Assembly (NCBI GenBank): GCA_023955225.1
Contig: JAGSGJ010000002.1
Location: 1-64,000, forward strand
Length of the DNA stretch: 64,000 bases
Source of the DNA: Sulfurovum sp.
GTDB taxonomy: Bacteria; Campylobacterota; Campylobacteria; Campylobacterales; Sulfurovaceae
Reading direction: 5' to 3'
This document shows, piece after piece, positions 15,022 through 24,480 of this stretch. The stretch's first letter is position 1; each line of letters begins with the position of its first letter. The notes beneath the pieces were generated by a model. The model was not told the origin of the DNA. It did no database searches and worked only from the letters and a program-made list of their open reading frames with translations. A program made the position numbers and the translations under genes.

Positions 15022-16725
15022 CTATAAATTTCTCGATAACTTTTGATACGTTGGACACTCTTGAAGTAGAATTTGATGTGACCCTCTACAAATGATTTCT
15101 CCCTCTTGAAATACCAGGATGGTATCAGCATCTTCTATGGTACTTAAACGGTGTGCTACCGTAAAGGTGATCATCTCTGACTTGAGCTCCTGTAAAGCTT
15201 TTTGTATAAGGGCTTCACTTTTATTGTCCAGTGCTGAGGTCGCTTCATCGAGGATGAGGATATCAGGATTTTTATAGAGTGCACGAGCTAAGGCTATACG
15301 CTGTCTTTGTCCTCCGGAAAGGTTGTCTCCACTCTCAGATAGAAGTGTATGGATACCATCGTCTAATTTATTGATAAACTCCATGGCATATGCTTTTTCA
15401 AGTGCTTCTATGACACGTTTTTCATCTATCTCTTCACCATACGCTACATTGGATGCAATGGTGTCGTTGAAGATGTAGATACGTTGTGTAACATAAGCGA
15501 TTTTTTTATGTAGAGAAGTGAGTGTAAAGTCTTTGTTCTCTCTATTGTTGATAAGGATTTTCCCAGAACTAGGATCATAAAACCGTACCAGCAGATTGAC
15601 CAATGAACTTTTACCTGCACCACTATCCCCTACAAGTGCAATAGACTCACCTTTTTTAGCTTTGAGTGTGATATTTTTTAATGCAGGTGTATGATTGTAA
15701 TGGAGTGAAACATTTTCTAAAGAGATGGTCTCAATGTCATTGATCAGTTCATTATCACCTGTTATGATGTTTGGTTTAATATCTAGTAGTTCATGCATAC
15801 GAGTATTTGCAATGATAGCGTCTTGGGATTTATTGTAAAGTTTTGAAAGTGTTTTAAGTGGGTCGTAAAGCATAAAAAGTGCAGTGGAAAAGGCAAAAAA
15901 AGCCCCCACTGTCATATGGCCATCAATAACTTCCATACCTCCAACGTAAATAACAAAACCTATGGCAATCGAACCTAATATTTCCATAATAGGGGAAACT
16001 AAAGCATTGGTTTTCACCTGTTTTATAATAAATTTAAAGACATTTTGATTTTCTTTTACAAAACGTTCTTTTTCATATACTTGTGTTGAGTTGGATTTGA
16101 TGACTTCTATGTTGCTAAGTATCTCCCCCAGTCTTGTTGTCATATCTGCAGTACTTTCTTGAGAAAGCTTAGAGTATTTACGCATTTTCTTTACCAGCCT
16201 GGACAAAGGGAATATTGCCAACGGCATAACGATTAGAAAATAAAGCGAAAGTTTTGGACTTTCATAAATTACATACCCAGTAAGGGCAATAACGATCATG
16301 CTTTCAAGAATCAACTGAGGTATGATATTGGTAACGACCATCTGTATACGTGCAATATCATTAGTTACACGAGAGAGTATCTCTCCTGTATGTGTTTTTC
16401 TAAAAAAATCTATATCAAGATAAGTCAGATGTCCTACTAGGTTATCTCGTAATTTACGTACTACATCTTGGCCTATATAAGATGTATAATAGGTTTGTAC
16501 ATATTTTCCTAGTCCTTTTAATGCAAACACAGCAAAAAGAAGAAATGGCATAAGAAAGAGCATCTCTTTGTCTTTGTTAATGAACACATCATCAAGTACT
16601 GGCTTGATAATCTGTGCTGTACCCGCAGTACCCACTGCAACAGCTATCATTCCCAATATTGCAAAGAAAAACTGTCGTTTGTAACCTACAAGGTAGGGGA
16701 GGTATTGTTGTATAAGATTTTTCAT
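15022..16725 (-). CDS. msbA: lipid A export ABC transporter MsbA-like
   Basis: A 567-residue half-transporter with six N-terminal transmembrane helices and a C-terminal ATPase. Walker A is GDSGAGKSS, the signature is LSGGQRQR and Walker B is ILILDEATSALD. The family flips lipid A core or other lipids across the inner membrane, and Campylobacter has msbA in the same place downstream of cysS. The ATG at 16725 shares its A with the cysS stop (TAATG) and has GGGAGAAAG upstream; an earlier in-frame codon at 16740 lies inside cysS. Other lipid or peptide exporters of this type cannot be excluded. Confidence 0.9.
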   Translation of the reverse strand: MKNLIQQYLPYLVGYKRQFFFAILGMIAVAVGTAGTAQIIKPVLDDVFINKDKEMLFLMPFLLFAVFALKGLGKYVQTYYTSYIGQDVVRKLRDNLVGHLTYLDIDFFRKTHTGEILSRVTNDIARIQMVVTNIIPQLILESMIVIALTGYVIYESPKLSLYFLIVMPLAIFPLSRLVKKMRKYSKLSQESTADMTTRLGEILSNIEVIKSNSTQVYEKERFVKENQNVFKFIIKQVKTNALVSPIMEILGSIAIGFVIYVGGMEVIDGHMTVGAFFAFSTALFMLYDPLKTLSKLYNKSQDAIIANTRMHELLDIKPNIITGDNELINDIETISLENVSLHYNHTPALKNITLKAKKGESIALVGDSGAGKSSLVNLLVRFYDPSSGKILINNRENKDFTLTSLHKKIAYVTQRIYIFNDTIASNVAYGEEIDEKRVIEALEKAYAMEFINKLDDGIHTLLSESGDNLSGGQRQRIALARALYKNPDILILDEATSALDNKSEALIQKALQELKSEMITFTVAHRLSTIEDADTILVFQEGEIICRGSHQILLQECPTYQKLSRNL

Positions 16726-18134
16726 TACGCTTTCTCCCAAAGTGTACCATCGGCGGTATCCATGATAGATATGCCTAATGCGATAAGTTCATTGCGAATG
16801 CTATCTGAGCGTTCAAAGTTTTTTTCTTTTTTTGCGTCACTGCGCTCAGAAATAAGTGTTTCTATCTGAGCTTTGAGTGTTTCATCTACACCAATTTGAA
16901 AATAAGAGAAAGGCTCTTTACTACCAAATCCAAGCAGTGCATCGATAAATTCGATGTTTGCCAAAGTCTCTTTTTTCAGGGCTTTGTTTTTAGGGTTAGT
17001 ATCAAAAGCATCATTGGTTGTCGCTACCATGTCGTCTATCACGGCAAGTGCTATGGAGATATTGAGGTCATCACTCATAGCATCAAGAAGTGATTTCTTA
17101 AATGTTTTGTTGACTGCCGAACCTTTGCCTGGGCTCACACGCTTTTTAAGTCTGTAAATTTTGTCCAGTCTTTTTTTAGAAGTGAGTAACTCTTCTTCAC
17201 TGAAGTTAAAATCATTTCTATAATGTACAGAGTTGAGGTAGTAACGCAGCACCTCTCCATCATAGACTTTAAGTGCATCTTTGAGAAAAAAGCTGTTGCC
17301 TAAAGATTTACTCATCTTTTCACCGTCGATCTGAACAAAACCGTTATGCATCCAGTACTTTGCCAGTTCATGTCCAGTAGCACAGCGACTCTGGGCTGCT
17401 TCATTTTCATGGTGAGGGAAAAGCAGGTCTGCACCGCCACCGTGAATATCTATGCTGTATTCTTCTGTACCATGTGCATGGGAAAAGTGTTTTTCTATCA
17501 TCGCAGAACATTCAATGTGCCAGCCAGGACGACCTGAAGAGAAAGGTGTATCATAACAGATATCATCATTCCCTTTACAGGCTTTCCACAATGCAAAGTC
17601 TTTAGGGTTTCTTTTCTCAGAGGTATGTACTACACGACTTTGGTTGTCCTCATCTTCACCCACCTGGTGTGAGATATCTCCGTAGTGAGAATCTTTACTT
17701 GTGTCAAAGTAGACATCGCCTGAATCAATGACATAAGCCATGTCTTTGTCAATGAGGGTTTGTATCATATTCTCTATGGCTTGCAGTGACTCTGTGGCTT
17801 TGGGTTCTATGTCAGGACGTTGTATGCCGATGGCTGCCATATCTTCAAGGTAACGTTCGATGTAAAAAGAGGTGATCTCATCCATACTTTTACCCGTCTC
17901 TTCTACTTTTTTGATGATCTTGTCATCGATGTCAGTGAAGTTTTTCCCCATCGTGACTTTGTAGTTGAGGGCTTTGAGTGTACGAGAGAGTAGGTCAAAA
18001 GAAAGGCTGCTGCGTGCATGACCTAAATGCGCATCGTCATATACAGTTGGGCCGCAGACATAGATGCTTGCTTCCCCTTTACGTATGGGTGCAAAAGGAA
18101 GTTTTGTTTTTTGTACGCTGTCATAAATATGCAT
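16725..18134 (-). CDS. cysS: cysteinyl-tRNA synthetase
   Basis: A 469-residue class I synthetase charging tRNA-Cys. The HIGH-type motif is AHLGHARS (about residues 34-41), the KMSKS loop is intact in GEKMSKSLGNS, and zinc ligands include the first Cys of CGPTVYD and the GWHIECSAM block. Length is typical. It heads the leftward operon that continues into msbA, and its start faces away from the TonB receptor operon across a 225-base gap. Confidence 0.97.
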   Translation of the reverse strand: MHIYDSVQKTKLPFAPIRKGEASIYVCGPTVYDDAHLGHARSSLSFDLLSRTLKALNYKVTMGKNFTDIDDKIIKKVEETGKSMDEITSFYIERYLEDMAAIGIQRPDIEPKATESLQAIENMIQTLIDKDMAYVIDSGDVYFDTSKDSHYGDISHQVGEDEDNQSRVVHTSEKRNPKDFALWKACKGNDDICYDTPFSSGRPGWHIECSAMIEKHFSHAHGTEEYSIDIHGGGADLLFPHHENEAAQSRCATGHELAKYWMHNGFVQIDGEKMSKSLGNSFFLKDALKVYDGEVLRYYLNSVHYRNDFNFSEEELLTSKKRLDKIYRLKKRVSPGKGSAVNKTFKKSLLDAMSDDLNISIALAVIDDMVATTNDAFDTNPKNKALKKETLANIEFIDALLGFGSKEPFSYFQIGVDETLKAQIETLISERSDAKKEKNFERSDSIRNELIALGISIMDTADGTLWEKA

Positions 18135-18359
18135 AATAATGGCTAGACCTTTGTTCTATATAGTGTTGTGATTATAGCTAAATGTTAATTAGAAGAGTTT
18201 ACATCTAAGATTGCTGTGTCAAACGATGTGATGAATATATGATGTGAAACGACACATTTTTATATATTTTTTTATTAAAAAAAATGATTAACAATTAATT
18301 AACACAAAATTAACACTAGGACTATAAAGTCTCTATCTCAAAATATGACAAGGGAAGAT

Positions 18360-20465
18360 ATGAAAATAAAATATTCATTAATAACGCTACTGGCTTTATC
18401 ATCAATTAACGCTGAAGAGGTTAGTTTGGGAGCAGTGAGTGTTACCGCGACAAAGATCGCAACACCAACAAAGGATGTATCTCAATCGATTGCAGTGATA
18501 GATGAACAAACGATAGAAGATAAAAATATATTGAATATTCAAGAAGCTATAGAAAATATACCAGGTGTAAATGCAGAATCATCAACTAATTCACCAAGTC
18601 CTAGACTTATTATCAGAGGAGCGGGACTTAAGGCTAGATATGGGGTTAGAGAGATCATGGTAATGAAAGATGGTGTACCATTAACAGATCCAGATTCATT
18701 TACCAGATTTGACTTTATCGATATGCAAGATGTATCTAGTATAGAGGTTCAAAAGGGACCAGGTTCTATCAATGCAGCAAATACAACTGGTGGTGTAATT
18801 CAGCTTATAACAAAGTCTGTATTTGAAGATGGAGAAGACAGAATCAAAATAGGTGTGGGTGATGATGGACAAAAGAATGTAAATCTAAAAGTGCGTGGTG
18901 CACTTAGCGAGAAGGATTTCGTTTCTTTTACTTTCTCAAAGCGTGAACTTGACAACAACTGGAGAGATAATAATGATTTTGATGCAACGCAAGCTACATT
19001 GAAACATGGTCATATTTTTGAAGATGAGGCTACTCTAGAAACAGAGTTTTCCTACACAGAGTCAAAAATGAACATACCAACATCAATGACATCTGATGAA
19101 TTTGAGACCTTTAAAGAAACTGGTGAACAACATGATACCGAGGCTATATGGCAACACAGTGCTAGAGATTCTAAAATTTTTGCGATAAATACCAAATATG
19201 AAAAAGCGATCGGTGATGTATTATTGAAACCAAGATTTTATTTTAATACATGGGAACATTTTCACCCTGTAACTGGTATGATAAATGACAGTGATGACAA
19301 TAGCGTATACGGTACGGATTTAGAACTTAACTATAATCATAAACTGTTTGATACTGAAGCATCACTTGTAGCCGGTGTGACGTATAAAGTTGACATCACA
19401 AATGATGCGGAGAAGTATCAATATTTAGAGTACGATAAAAATATATTTTCAGATAGAATTAGTAAAACATTGTCTAATGAAAAAGGTGAGTTAGCTCAAA
19501 TTGAAGATAGTAAAACTGTACTTTATGGTGCATATTTTATGGAAACATTTTCTCCTTCTGACGATATAACCATTGATATAAGTACAAGAGTAGATAAATT
19601 AAGTCTTGATATTGATGGATTTGCCTTTTCTGAATACAGTTGGAGCGCTGGTGATTATGATGATGTAAATAGCATCATTGATGTGGATAAAGACTATACA
19701 TTGTTTTCTGCAAAACTAGGAGCTATATATAAATTAACGGATACTTCAAATATGTATGCCTCTATCGCAACAGCCAATCAAGCACCTACAGGAAGTGAGA
19801 TTGAGGCAGCACAACAAGAAGGTATTGATCTTGATAAAAGTACAAATGTGAACTATGAGATAGGTGTTAAAACAAGGACTGAAAATCTATTAGTAGATTT
19901 AGCGATTTATCAAAATGATGTTGATGATGAGATTATACAAATTAAAGATGCTGATGATAATATCATTTATGATAATGCGGGTAAAACGCAAAAAAGAGGT
20001 TTAGAATTTAACGCAGTCTATAGAGTTTCAGATTTACTAGATATAGGTGGTGCATATGCTTATAGTGATTTTAAATTTGTTAAATTTAGTGAAATTGTAA
20101 CTCAGCCAGATTATAGCAAAATATCAGTTTCAAGAGCTGGCAACGCTTTACCTTATATCCCTAAAAATCAATACTCTTTATTTGCAGCATTTAAAATGAA
20201 AAATGGCTTTAAAGCAAGAGTAACGACAAAAAGTTGGGGAAGTTACTATATGGACAATGCAAATACCCAAAAATATGAAGGATATGACTTTGTCACTGAT
20301 TTAATGATAGGGTATGAACATCAAGCTCATAATATACAGTTAAACGTAAGAAACTTGACAGATGAATACTATGCGATGGAAGCTTTAAGAGATACTGGTT
20401 TGAAAGATTCTTATAAAGCCGCAGCTCCGCGAAGTGCTATGGTTACTTACACCTATAAATTTTAA
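18360..20465 (+). CDS. TonB-dependent outer-membrane receptor
   Basis: A 701-residue receptor. A signal peptide (residues 1-18, ending SINA) precedes a TonB-box-like EVSLGAVSVTATK, a plug domain (IPGVNAES, RLIIRGAG, VEVQKGPG-like VQKGPGSINAANTTGGVI) and a beta-barrel ending in YTYKF. It imports an iron, copper or other metal chelate; the substrate is not readable. The ATG at 18360 begins the signal peptide, while an upstream ATG at 18345 would add five residues. The next gene, 9 bases away, encodes a membrane polyferredoxin, so reduction of the imported metal is plausible. Confidence 0.9.
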   Translation: MKIKYSLITLLALSSINAEEVSLGAVSVTATKIATPTKDVSQSIAVIDEQTIEDKNILNIQEAIENIPGVNAESSTNSPSPRLIIRGAGLKARYGVREIMVMKDGVPLTDPDSFTRFDFIDMQDVSSIEVQKGPGSINAANTTGGVIQLITKSVFEDGEDRIKIGVGDDGQKNVNLKVRGALSEKDFVSFTFSKRELDNNWRDNNDFDATQATLKHGHIFEDEATLETEFSYTESKMNIPTSMTSDEFETFKETGEQHDTEAIWQHSARDSKIFAINTKYEKAIGDVLLKPRFYFNTWEHFHPVTGMINDSDDNSVYGTDLELNYNHKLFDTEASLVAGVTYKVDITNDAEKYQYLEYDKNIFSDRISKTLSNEKGELAQIEDSKTVLYGAYFMETFSPSDDITIDISTRVDKLSLDIDGFAFSEYSWSAGDYDDVNSIIDVDKDYTLFSAKLGAIYKLTDTSNMYASIATANQAPTGSEIEAAQQEGIDLDKSTNVNYEIGVKTRTENLLVDLAIYQNDVDDEIIQIKDADDNIIYDNAGKTQKRGLEFNAVYRVSDLLDIGGAYAYSDFKFVKFSEIVTQPDYSKISVSRAGNALPYIPKNQYSLFAAFKMKNGFKARVTTKSWGSYYMDNANTQKYEGYDFVTDLMIGYEHQAHNIQLNVRNLTDEYYAMEALRDTGLKDSYKAAAPRSAMVTYTYKF

Positions 20466-20474
20466 GGATAACGG

Positions 20475-21968
20475 ATGGTAGAGTTCAAAGAAAATAGAGA
20501 TAGAAACGATATATACGGCATGCCGGTATTAGGATTTTTATTTAAAAACCAAACTTTTATGATGGTGTTGAAGATATCTGTTCTTGCTCTATTTATCTAT
20601 GGTGTCTATATGGGATTTGCGGATCCAGGTAGAGAAAATATTTTTACTACCTACCTTTTTTGGGGGCTCTTCTGGTCACTCTTTATAGTGGTCACTCTTT
20701 CCACCTTTGGTAGGATCTTTTGCGGTATCTGTCCGCATGGTTTTTTGGGGAAATATATCACAAAGTTCGGTCTAAAAAAAGAGATGCCCAACTTTTTGAA
20801 AAATAGATTTATCGGTATATTCATCCTCTTTTTTGGATGGTGGGCTATTTATTATGCAGCACCAGAATTTTGGAAAGTACCCCTTGCCACAGCTTGGCTT
20901 TTTACTTCGCTTACAGTGATTGCTTTTGTATTTTATTATCTCTATAAAGATATGAGTTACTGCAAATACATCTGTCCTATCGGGACCTTGACAAAAGCCT
21001 ATGCTAAAGTATCATTTACAGAGCTGGGTACGTATAAAGAGGATTGTAGCAGCTGTAAAACATTGGATTGTGCTGTAGCCTGCTCGTATAACTTAAATCC
21101 ATTCTCTTTTGACAATAAAAACTCTATGGATGACTGTACGCTTTGTATGGATTGTAGCGATGCTTGTGATTCGGTCGCTTTCAGGTTTACAAAACCTTCG
21201 AGATCGTTGTTTGAAAAGTTCAAATACAATAAAGCAGAAGTGTGGGCTTTTATACTCATCACAGCGGCTATTTCACTTACGATGGTTTTTCACCATGGAC
21301 TAAATCGTTCTGCCATTGCAGATGAATTTATCTGGTCAAGAACAGCAGTGTTTGCACAACAGTATATCGATTTTGGAACATTGGATGCTGTAGGAATGTT
21401 TGCATTTATTTATGCAACATTACTTGCGATAGGTGTTGTCTATATAGGCATGTTTGTAGCATCGAAGGTGTTAAAAGCATCTTTTGAAAAGACATTTTAT
21501 ACCTTAGGTTACGCATTTGCTCCTCTGTTCATCATCGGTGGTTTAGCACATTTGATACAGGGCTTTTTGACGCATAATTATGCAGATATAGCAAACGGTT
21601 TCATATATGGATTTGGTCTAGATATGGGAATAGTAGAAAACCTTGCGTCAAGAAAAGATGCATGGATATATATGTTTGAAGTCATTCCTTTTATAGCTGT
21701 GATTTGGGGATATCTGATCCTTGCAAAAAGAATTAAATCGTTTAATGCAACGAAGATTAAAAAGGTTACAGCATTTGTTTTTGCTTCTTCTCTTATAACG
21801 CTATACTTGTCAACAAATTTATATAAAACGTATGTATTTAAAACATATGGAATGGCACAAAGAAGTCATCATGGAAGTCATGGGAATCATGATGCAGCTA
21901 AAACTGTCAAAGCAGAAAAACCTGTGATGAAATGTGAATCCGGTAAATGTGCTGCAGGTATGAAATAA
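20475..21968 (+). CDS. membrane polyferredoxin (NapH/CcoG-like 4Fe-4S protein)
   Basis: A 497-residue inner-membrane protein with about eight or nine transmembrane segments. Cluster and loop motifs are CGICPHG (near residue 87), CKYICPIG (near 163), then a ferredoxin-like segment with CSSCKTLDCAVAC and CTLCMDCSDAC (near 190-235). The tail is His-rich (HHGSHGNH) and ends with a KCESGKC metal-binding-type motif. It probably moves electrons from the quinone pool to a periplasmic or imported metal. It is co-transcribed with the TonB receptor. NapH, CcoG and NosR-type proteins share this layout, but no named subfamily is certain. Confidence 0.8.
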   Translation: MVEFKENRDRNDIYGMPVLGFLFKNQTFMMVLKISVLALFIYGVYMGFADPGRENIFTTYLFWGLFWSLFIVVTLSTFGRIFCGICPHGFLGKYITKFGLKKEMPNFLKNRFIGIFILFFGWWAIYYAAPEFWKVPLATAWLFTSLTVIAFVFYYLYKDMSYCKYICPIGTLTKAYAKVSFTELGTYKEDCSSCKTLDCAVACSYNLNPFSFDNKNSMDDCTLCMDCSDACDSVAFRFTKPSRSLFEKFKYNKAEVWAFILITAAISLTMVFHHGLNRSAIADEFIWSRTAVFAQQYIDFGTLDAVGMFAFIYATLLAIGVVYIGMFVASKVLKASFEKTFYTLGYAFAPLFIIGGLAHLIQGFLTHNYADIANGFIYGFGLDMGIVENLASRKDAWIYMFEVIPFIAVIWGYLILAKRIKSFNATKIKKVTAFVFASSLITLYLSTNLYKTYVFKTYGMAQRSHHGSHGNHDAAKTVKAEKPVMKCESGKCAAGMK

Positions 21969-22002
21969 GACGTAGCACCATGATTGTGCATTAATTAGTG
22001 AC

Positions 22003-22019
22003 CTGTCAATTACTGACAG
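22003..22019. terminator. hairpin between convergent polyferredoxin and murJ genes
   Basis: CTGTCA-ATTAC-TGACAG is a perfect 6-bp stem located between the two convergent stop codons. No T run follows on either strand, so termination strength is uncertain. Confidence 0.4.
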
Positions 22020-22055
22020 TTACTATAATGTATAAAGCTATAACAAAAGAGTAGC

Positions 22056-23462
22056 TTAGCGTATATAGCCCAGTAGTAAGAGATTGACCTGATGTAATAC
22101 AAAAGAAAAGAGCAGTAACCCTAAGAGCCAATAAAGAGATCTTTTTGATCTGATGATCTCCAAAAATCTATCTGTACCCACTTCTTTTACGGTAAGGATA
22201 AAAAGCACCCACCCCCCGATACTACCAGCCAATGCTAGCCCTGAAGCTCCTAGAGGGTGCATGAGTATCAGTGATCCTGTGACAGACGTAATAAGAGAGT
22301 AGACAGCGATTTTGGCTGCCTTAAGGTGTCTATGGGATGCATAAAGAAAAAGAGAAAAGAGTTTTGCCAGTCCAAACGGAAGCAAACCTACCATATACAT
22401 TTGAAGTACACTTACTGTCTCCAGTGTTTGTATAGTTGTAAATTTTCCTCTCTCAAAAAGTAACCATACGATGGGCTCAGCCAGTAAAATACCACCAACC
22501 ATTGCTGCACCTAACAAAAATGCAAGTAACCAAAAGGCTTGGTTTAAATTTTTATATGCTTCTGTTTCATTTTTATTTTTAAGGGCCTTTGAAACAGCAG
22601 GGAAAAGAACGGTAGCTGTAGCAATGGCAATGATGGCAAGAGGAAGTTGAAAAACACGGTTGGCGTAAAAGAGGTAGGAGACGGAACCGGTCATTAAAAA
22701 TGTTGCTAAAAGTGTGTCTATAAAAGCAGAGATCTGAGGTGTGGAGTTTCCCAGTATCCCTGGTAAAAATAGAGATTGAAAGTGTTTCTTCTCTTCATCG
22801 ACATCTTTGCTTTTTCTATATTTCCATCCACCTAAAAGAAGCTTGTGAAGATTAAATTTATTGAGTGCGATAAGGTGTGTCATTACCTGCAACACTCCAC
22901 CGATGAGTACAGCAAAACTAAGTGCATACGCTACTGTTTTTGGATCTTCTTTCATATAGATATAAAGTGCTGCTATCATAGAGATGTTGAGTAGGGCTGT
23001 GGACATGGCTGTTGTAGCAAAATGGTTTTTGTACTGTAGCAGTGTGGCTAAAAATGTTACGATAAAGATGAGGTCCAGGTACCAAAAGTTTATGGCAGTC
23101 ATAGGTGAAGTGTTGGCTATCAGTTCACTGTTCCATCCCCAAGCCAAGAGTTTGGTGATAGGTTCAGGAAAAAAGGTAATGAGCAATGAGAAGGCCATCA
23201 AAAAGAGTAGAAATCGTAAAAATATAGCTGTCGCAAAAACGCCTTTATGTTTGGACGCTACAAAAGAGGGCATAAATGCCTGGGTAAATGCACCTTCTGC
23301 AAAGATACGACGAAAAAGATTCGGCAGTTTAAATGCGATGAAAAACATATCACTCCACATAGAGGCACCTAGAGCAGAAGCCATAAGTACATCACGCCCC
23401 AGGCCGGTAACACGTGAAAATAAGATACCAAAGCTGTTGGTAAAGATAGATTTTAAGCGCAT
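22056..23462 (-). CDS. murJ: lipid II flippase MurJ
   Basis: A 468-residue polytopic membrane protein of the MOP superfamily, with about 13-14 helices. The N-terminal block SRVTGLGRDVLMASALGAS, followed by FFIAFKLPNLFRRIFAEGAFTQAFMP, is the classic MurJ/MviN signature. It moves lipid II to the periplasmic face for peptidoglycan synthesis. In Campylobacter it lies upstream of cysS in the same direction; here a TonB receptor operon of opposite direction lies between them. It is divergent from ruvA. Confidence 0.95.
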   Translation of the reverse strand: MRLKSIFTNSFGILFSRVTGLGRDVLMASALGASMWSDMFFIAFKLPNLFRRIFAEGAFTQAFMPSFVASKHKGVFATAIFLRFLLFLMAFSLLITFFPEPITKLLAWGWNSELIANTSPMTAINFWYLDLIFIVTFLATLLQYKNHFATTAMSTALLNISMIAALYIYMKEDPKTVAYALSFAVLIGGVLQVMTHLIALNKFNLHKLLLGGWKYRKSKDVDEEKKHFQSLFLPGILGNSTPQISAFIDTLLATFLMTGSVSYLFYANRVFQLPLAIIAIATATVLFPAVSKALKNKNETEAYKNLNQAFWLLAFLLGAAMVGGILLAEPIVWLLFERGKFTTIQTLETVSVLQMYMVGLLPFGLAKLFSLFLYASHRHLKAAKIAVYSLITSVTGSLILMHPLGASGLALAGSIGGWVLFILTVKEVGTDRFLEIIRSKRSLYWLLGLLLFSFVLHQVNLLLLGYIR

Positions 23463-23521
23463 AATTTTCTTTAGTTTTAAGTTAAGAGTATTTTAGCGTA
23501 ATGTTGATATGAATTAAAAAC

Positions 23522-23536
23522 ATGTCAATTTGACAT
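23522..23536. promoter_or_regulatory. 7-1-7 palindrome between murJ and ruvA
   Basis: ATGTCAA-T-TTGACAT is a perfect palindrome with one central base, in the 135-base gap between the divergent murJ and ruvA starts. It could be an operator; no regulator is suggested. Confidence 0.3.
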
Positions 23537-23598
23537 ATTTATACATCTGCAGTCAAACTCTTGATATACTGTGACAACTTAAATGAATAAGGGCAGAT

Positions 23599-24156
23599 AT
23601 GATAGTAGGCATAGAAGGTACAGTAGAAAGAAAAGACCCCACTTTTGTACATATAAATGTAAATGGATTGATCTATGAAGTGATGGTGTCTATCAATACA
23701 TCAAACGCTATAGCAGACAAGAAAGTAAAACTTTTTGTGACACAGGTTATACGTGAAGATGCTAATCTTCTTTTTGGATTTATGGATACGAATGAAAAGA
23801 AAATGTTTGACACTGTTCTGAAGATAAATGGCGTAGGGCCTAAAGTAGGATTGGCTATCTGTTCTACATTTACACCTAGCACTTTTGCAAAAGTAGTGGC
23901 TTCAAAAGATGTTAGTATGCTGAAACGTGTACCTGGTATAGGGCCTAAGGCGGCTAGTCGCATCTTGGTGGAATTGGCTGATTTCATTGTAGATGGAAAT
24001 GAAGAGAGTGCTAACAGTGGTGCATTGGGTGAAGCAATGATGGCCCTTGAGAGTTTAGGATTTAAAAAAGATGCCATCCAAAAAGCACTTCACGGAGGCA
24101 GCGGAGATACGAGTACACTGGTCAAAGAGGGATTAAAAAAATTACAGAGATTGTAA
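23599..24156 (+). CDS. ruvA: Holliday junction branch-migration protein RuvA
   Basis: A 185-residue RuvA. The N-terminal OB fold (MIVGIEGTVERKDP, HINVNGLIYEV) is followed by two helix-hairpin-helix motifs, NGVGPKVGLAI and VPGIGPKAASRILVEL, and a C-terminal RuvB-binding domain (MMALESLGFKKDAIQKAL). It binds four-way junctions and recruits RuvB for branch migration. The ATG follows AAGGGCAGAT. No ruvB or ruvC is next to it. Confidence 0.97.
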   Translation: MIVGIEGTVERKDPTFVHINVNGLIYEVMVSINTSNAIADKKVKLFVTQVIREDANLLFGFMDTNEKKMFDTVLKINGVGPKVGLAICSTFTPSTFAKVVASKDVSMLKRVPGIGPKAASRILVELADFIVDGNEESANSGALGEAMMALESLGFKKDAIQKALHGGSGDTSTLVKEGLKKLQRL

Positions 24157-24193
24157 AAGTATATTATTTCCCAGGATGTTCTAGTGATCCCTT

Positions 24194-24364
24194 TTAGTTA
24201 GAAAGAAAGTAAATGAATGCAAGATAACTTAGGAATCCACCTAACATCCAAGCAACTATATGAATAATCCTAATTTTACATTTTGCTTCATCTTTCTCAA
24301 CTAATTCATTTATTAGTTTATTAGCAGTTGCTAACTCTTTTTCTAGTTCTTCAATTGTTTTCAT
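24194..24364 (-). CDS. 56-residue coiled-coil membrane protein
   Basis: A short gene with a proper AAGG site 7 bases before its ATG. The product starts with a charged amphipathic helix (MKTIEELEKELATANKLINE), followed by a Lys/Arg-rich turn and one hydrophobic segment (about residues 31-54) ending in an SN terminus. The layout suggests a small single-pass membrane protein with a cytoplasmic coiled coil. It is convergent with ruvA and followed by an unrelated operon. No family is recognised. Base use fits the neighbours. Confidence 0.65.
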   Translation of the reverse strand: MKTIEELEKELATANKLINELVEKDEAKCKIRIIHIVAWMLGGFLSYLAFIYFLSN

Positions 24365-24480
24365 ATTTAGCCTTTATTGTATAACTAATTATAAAGTTTA
24401 AAGCTTTAAGTATCCTGCGTTTAGCACTCACCTGTACTAGAGATATTGAAAAAGCAAAACAGCGATAGAAGTATTTGGTT

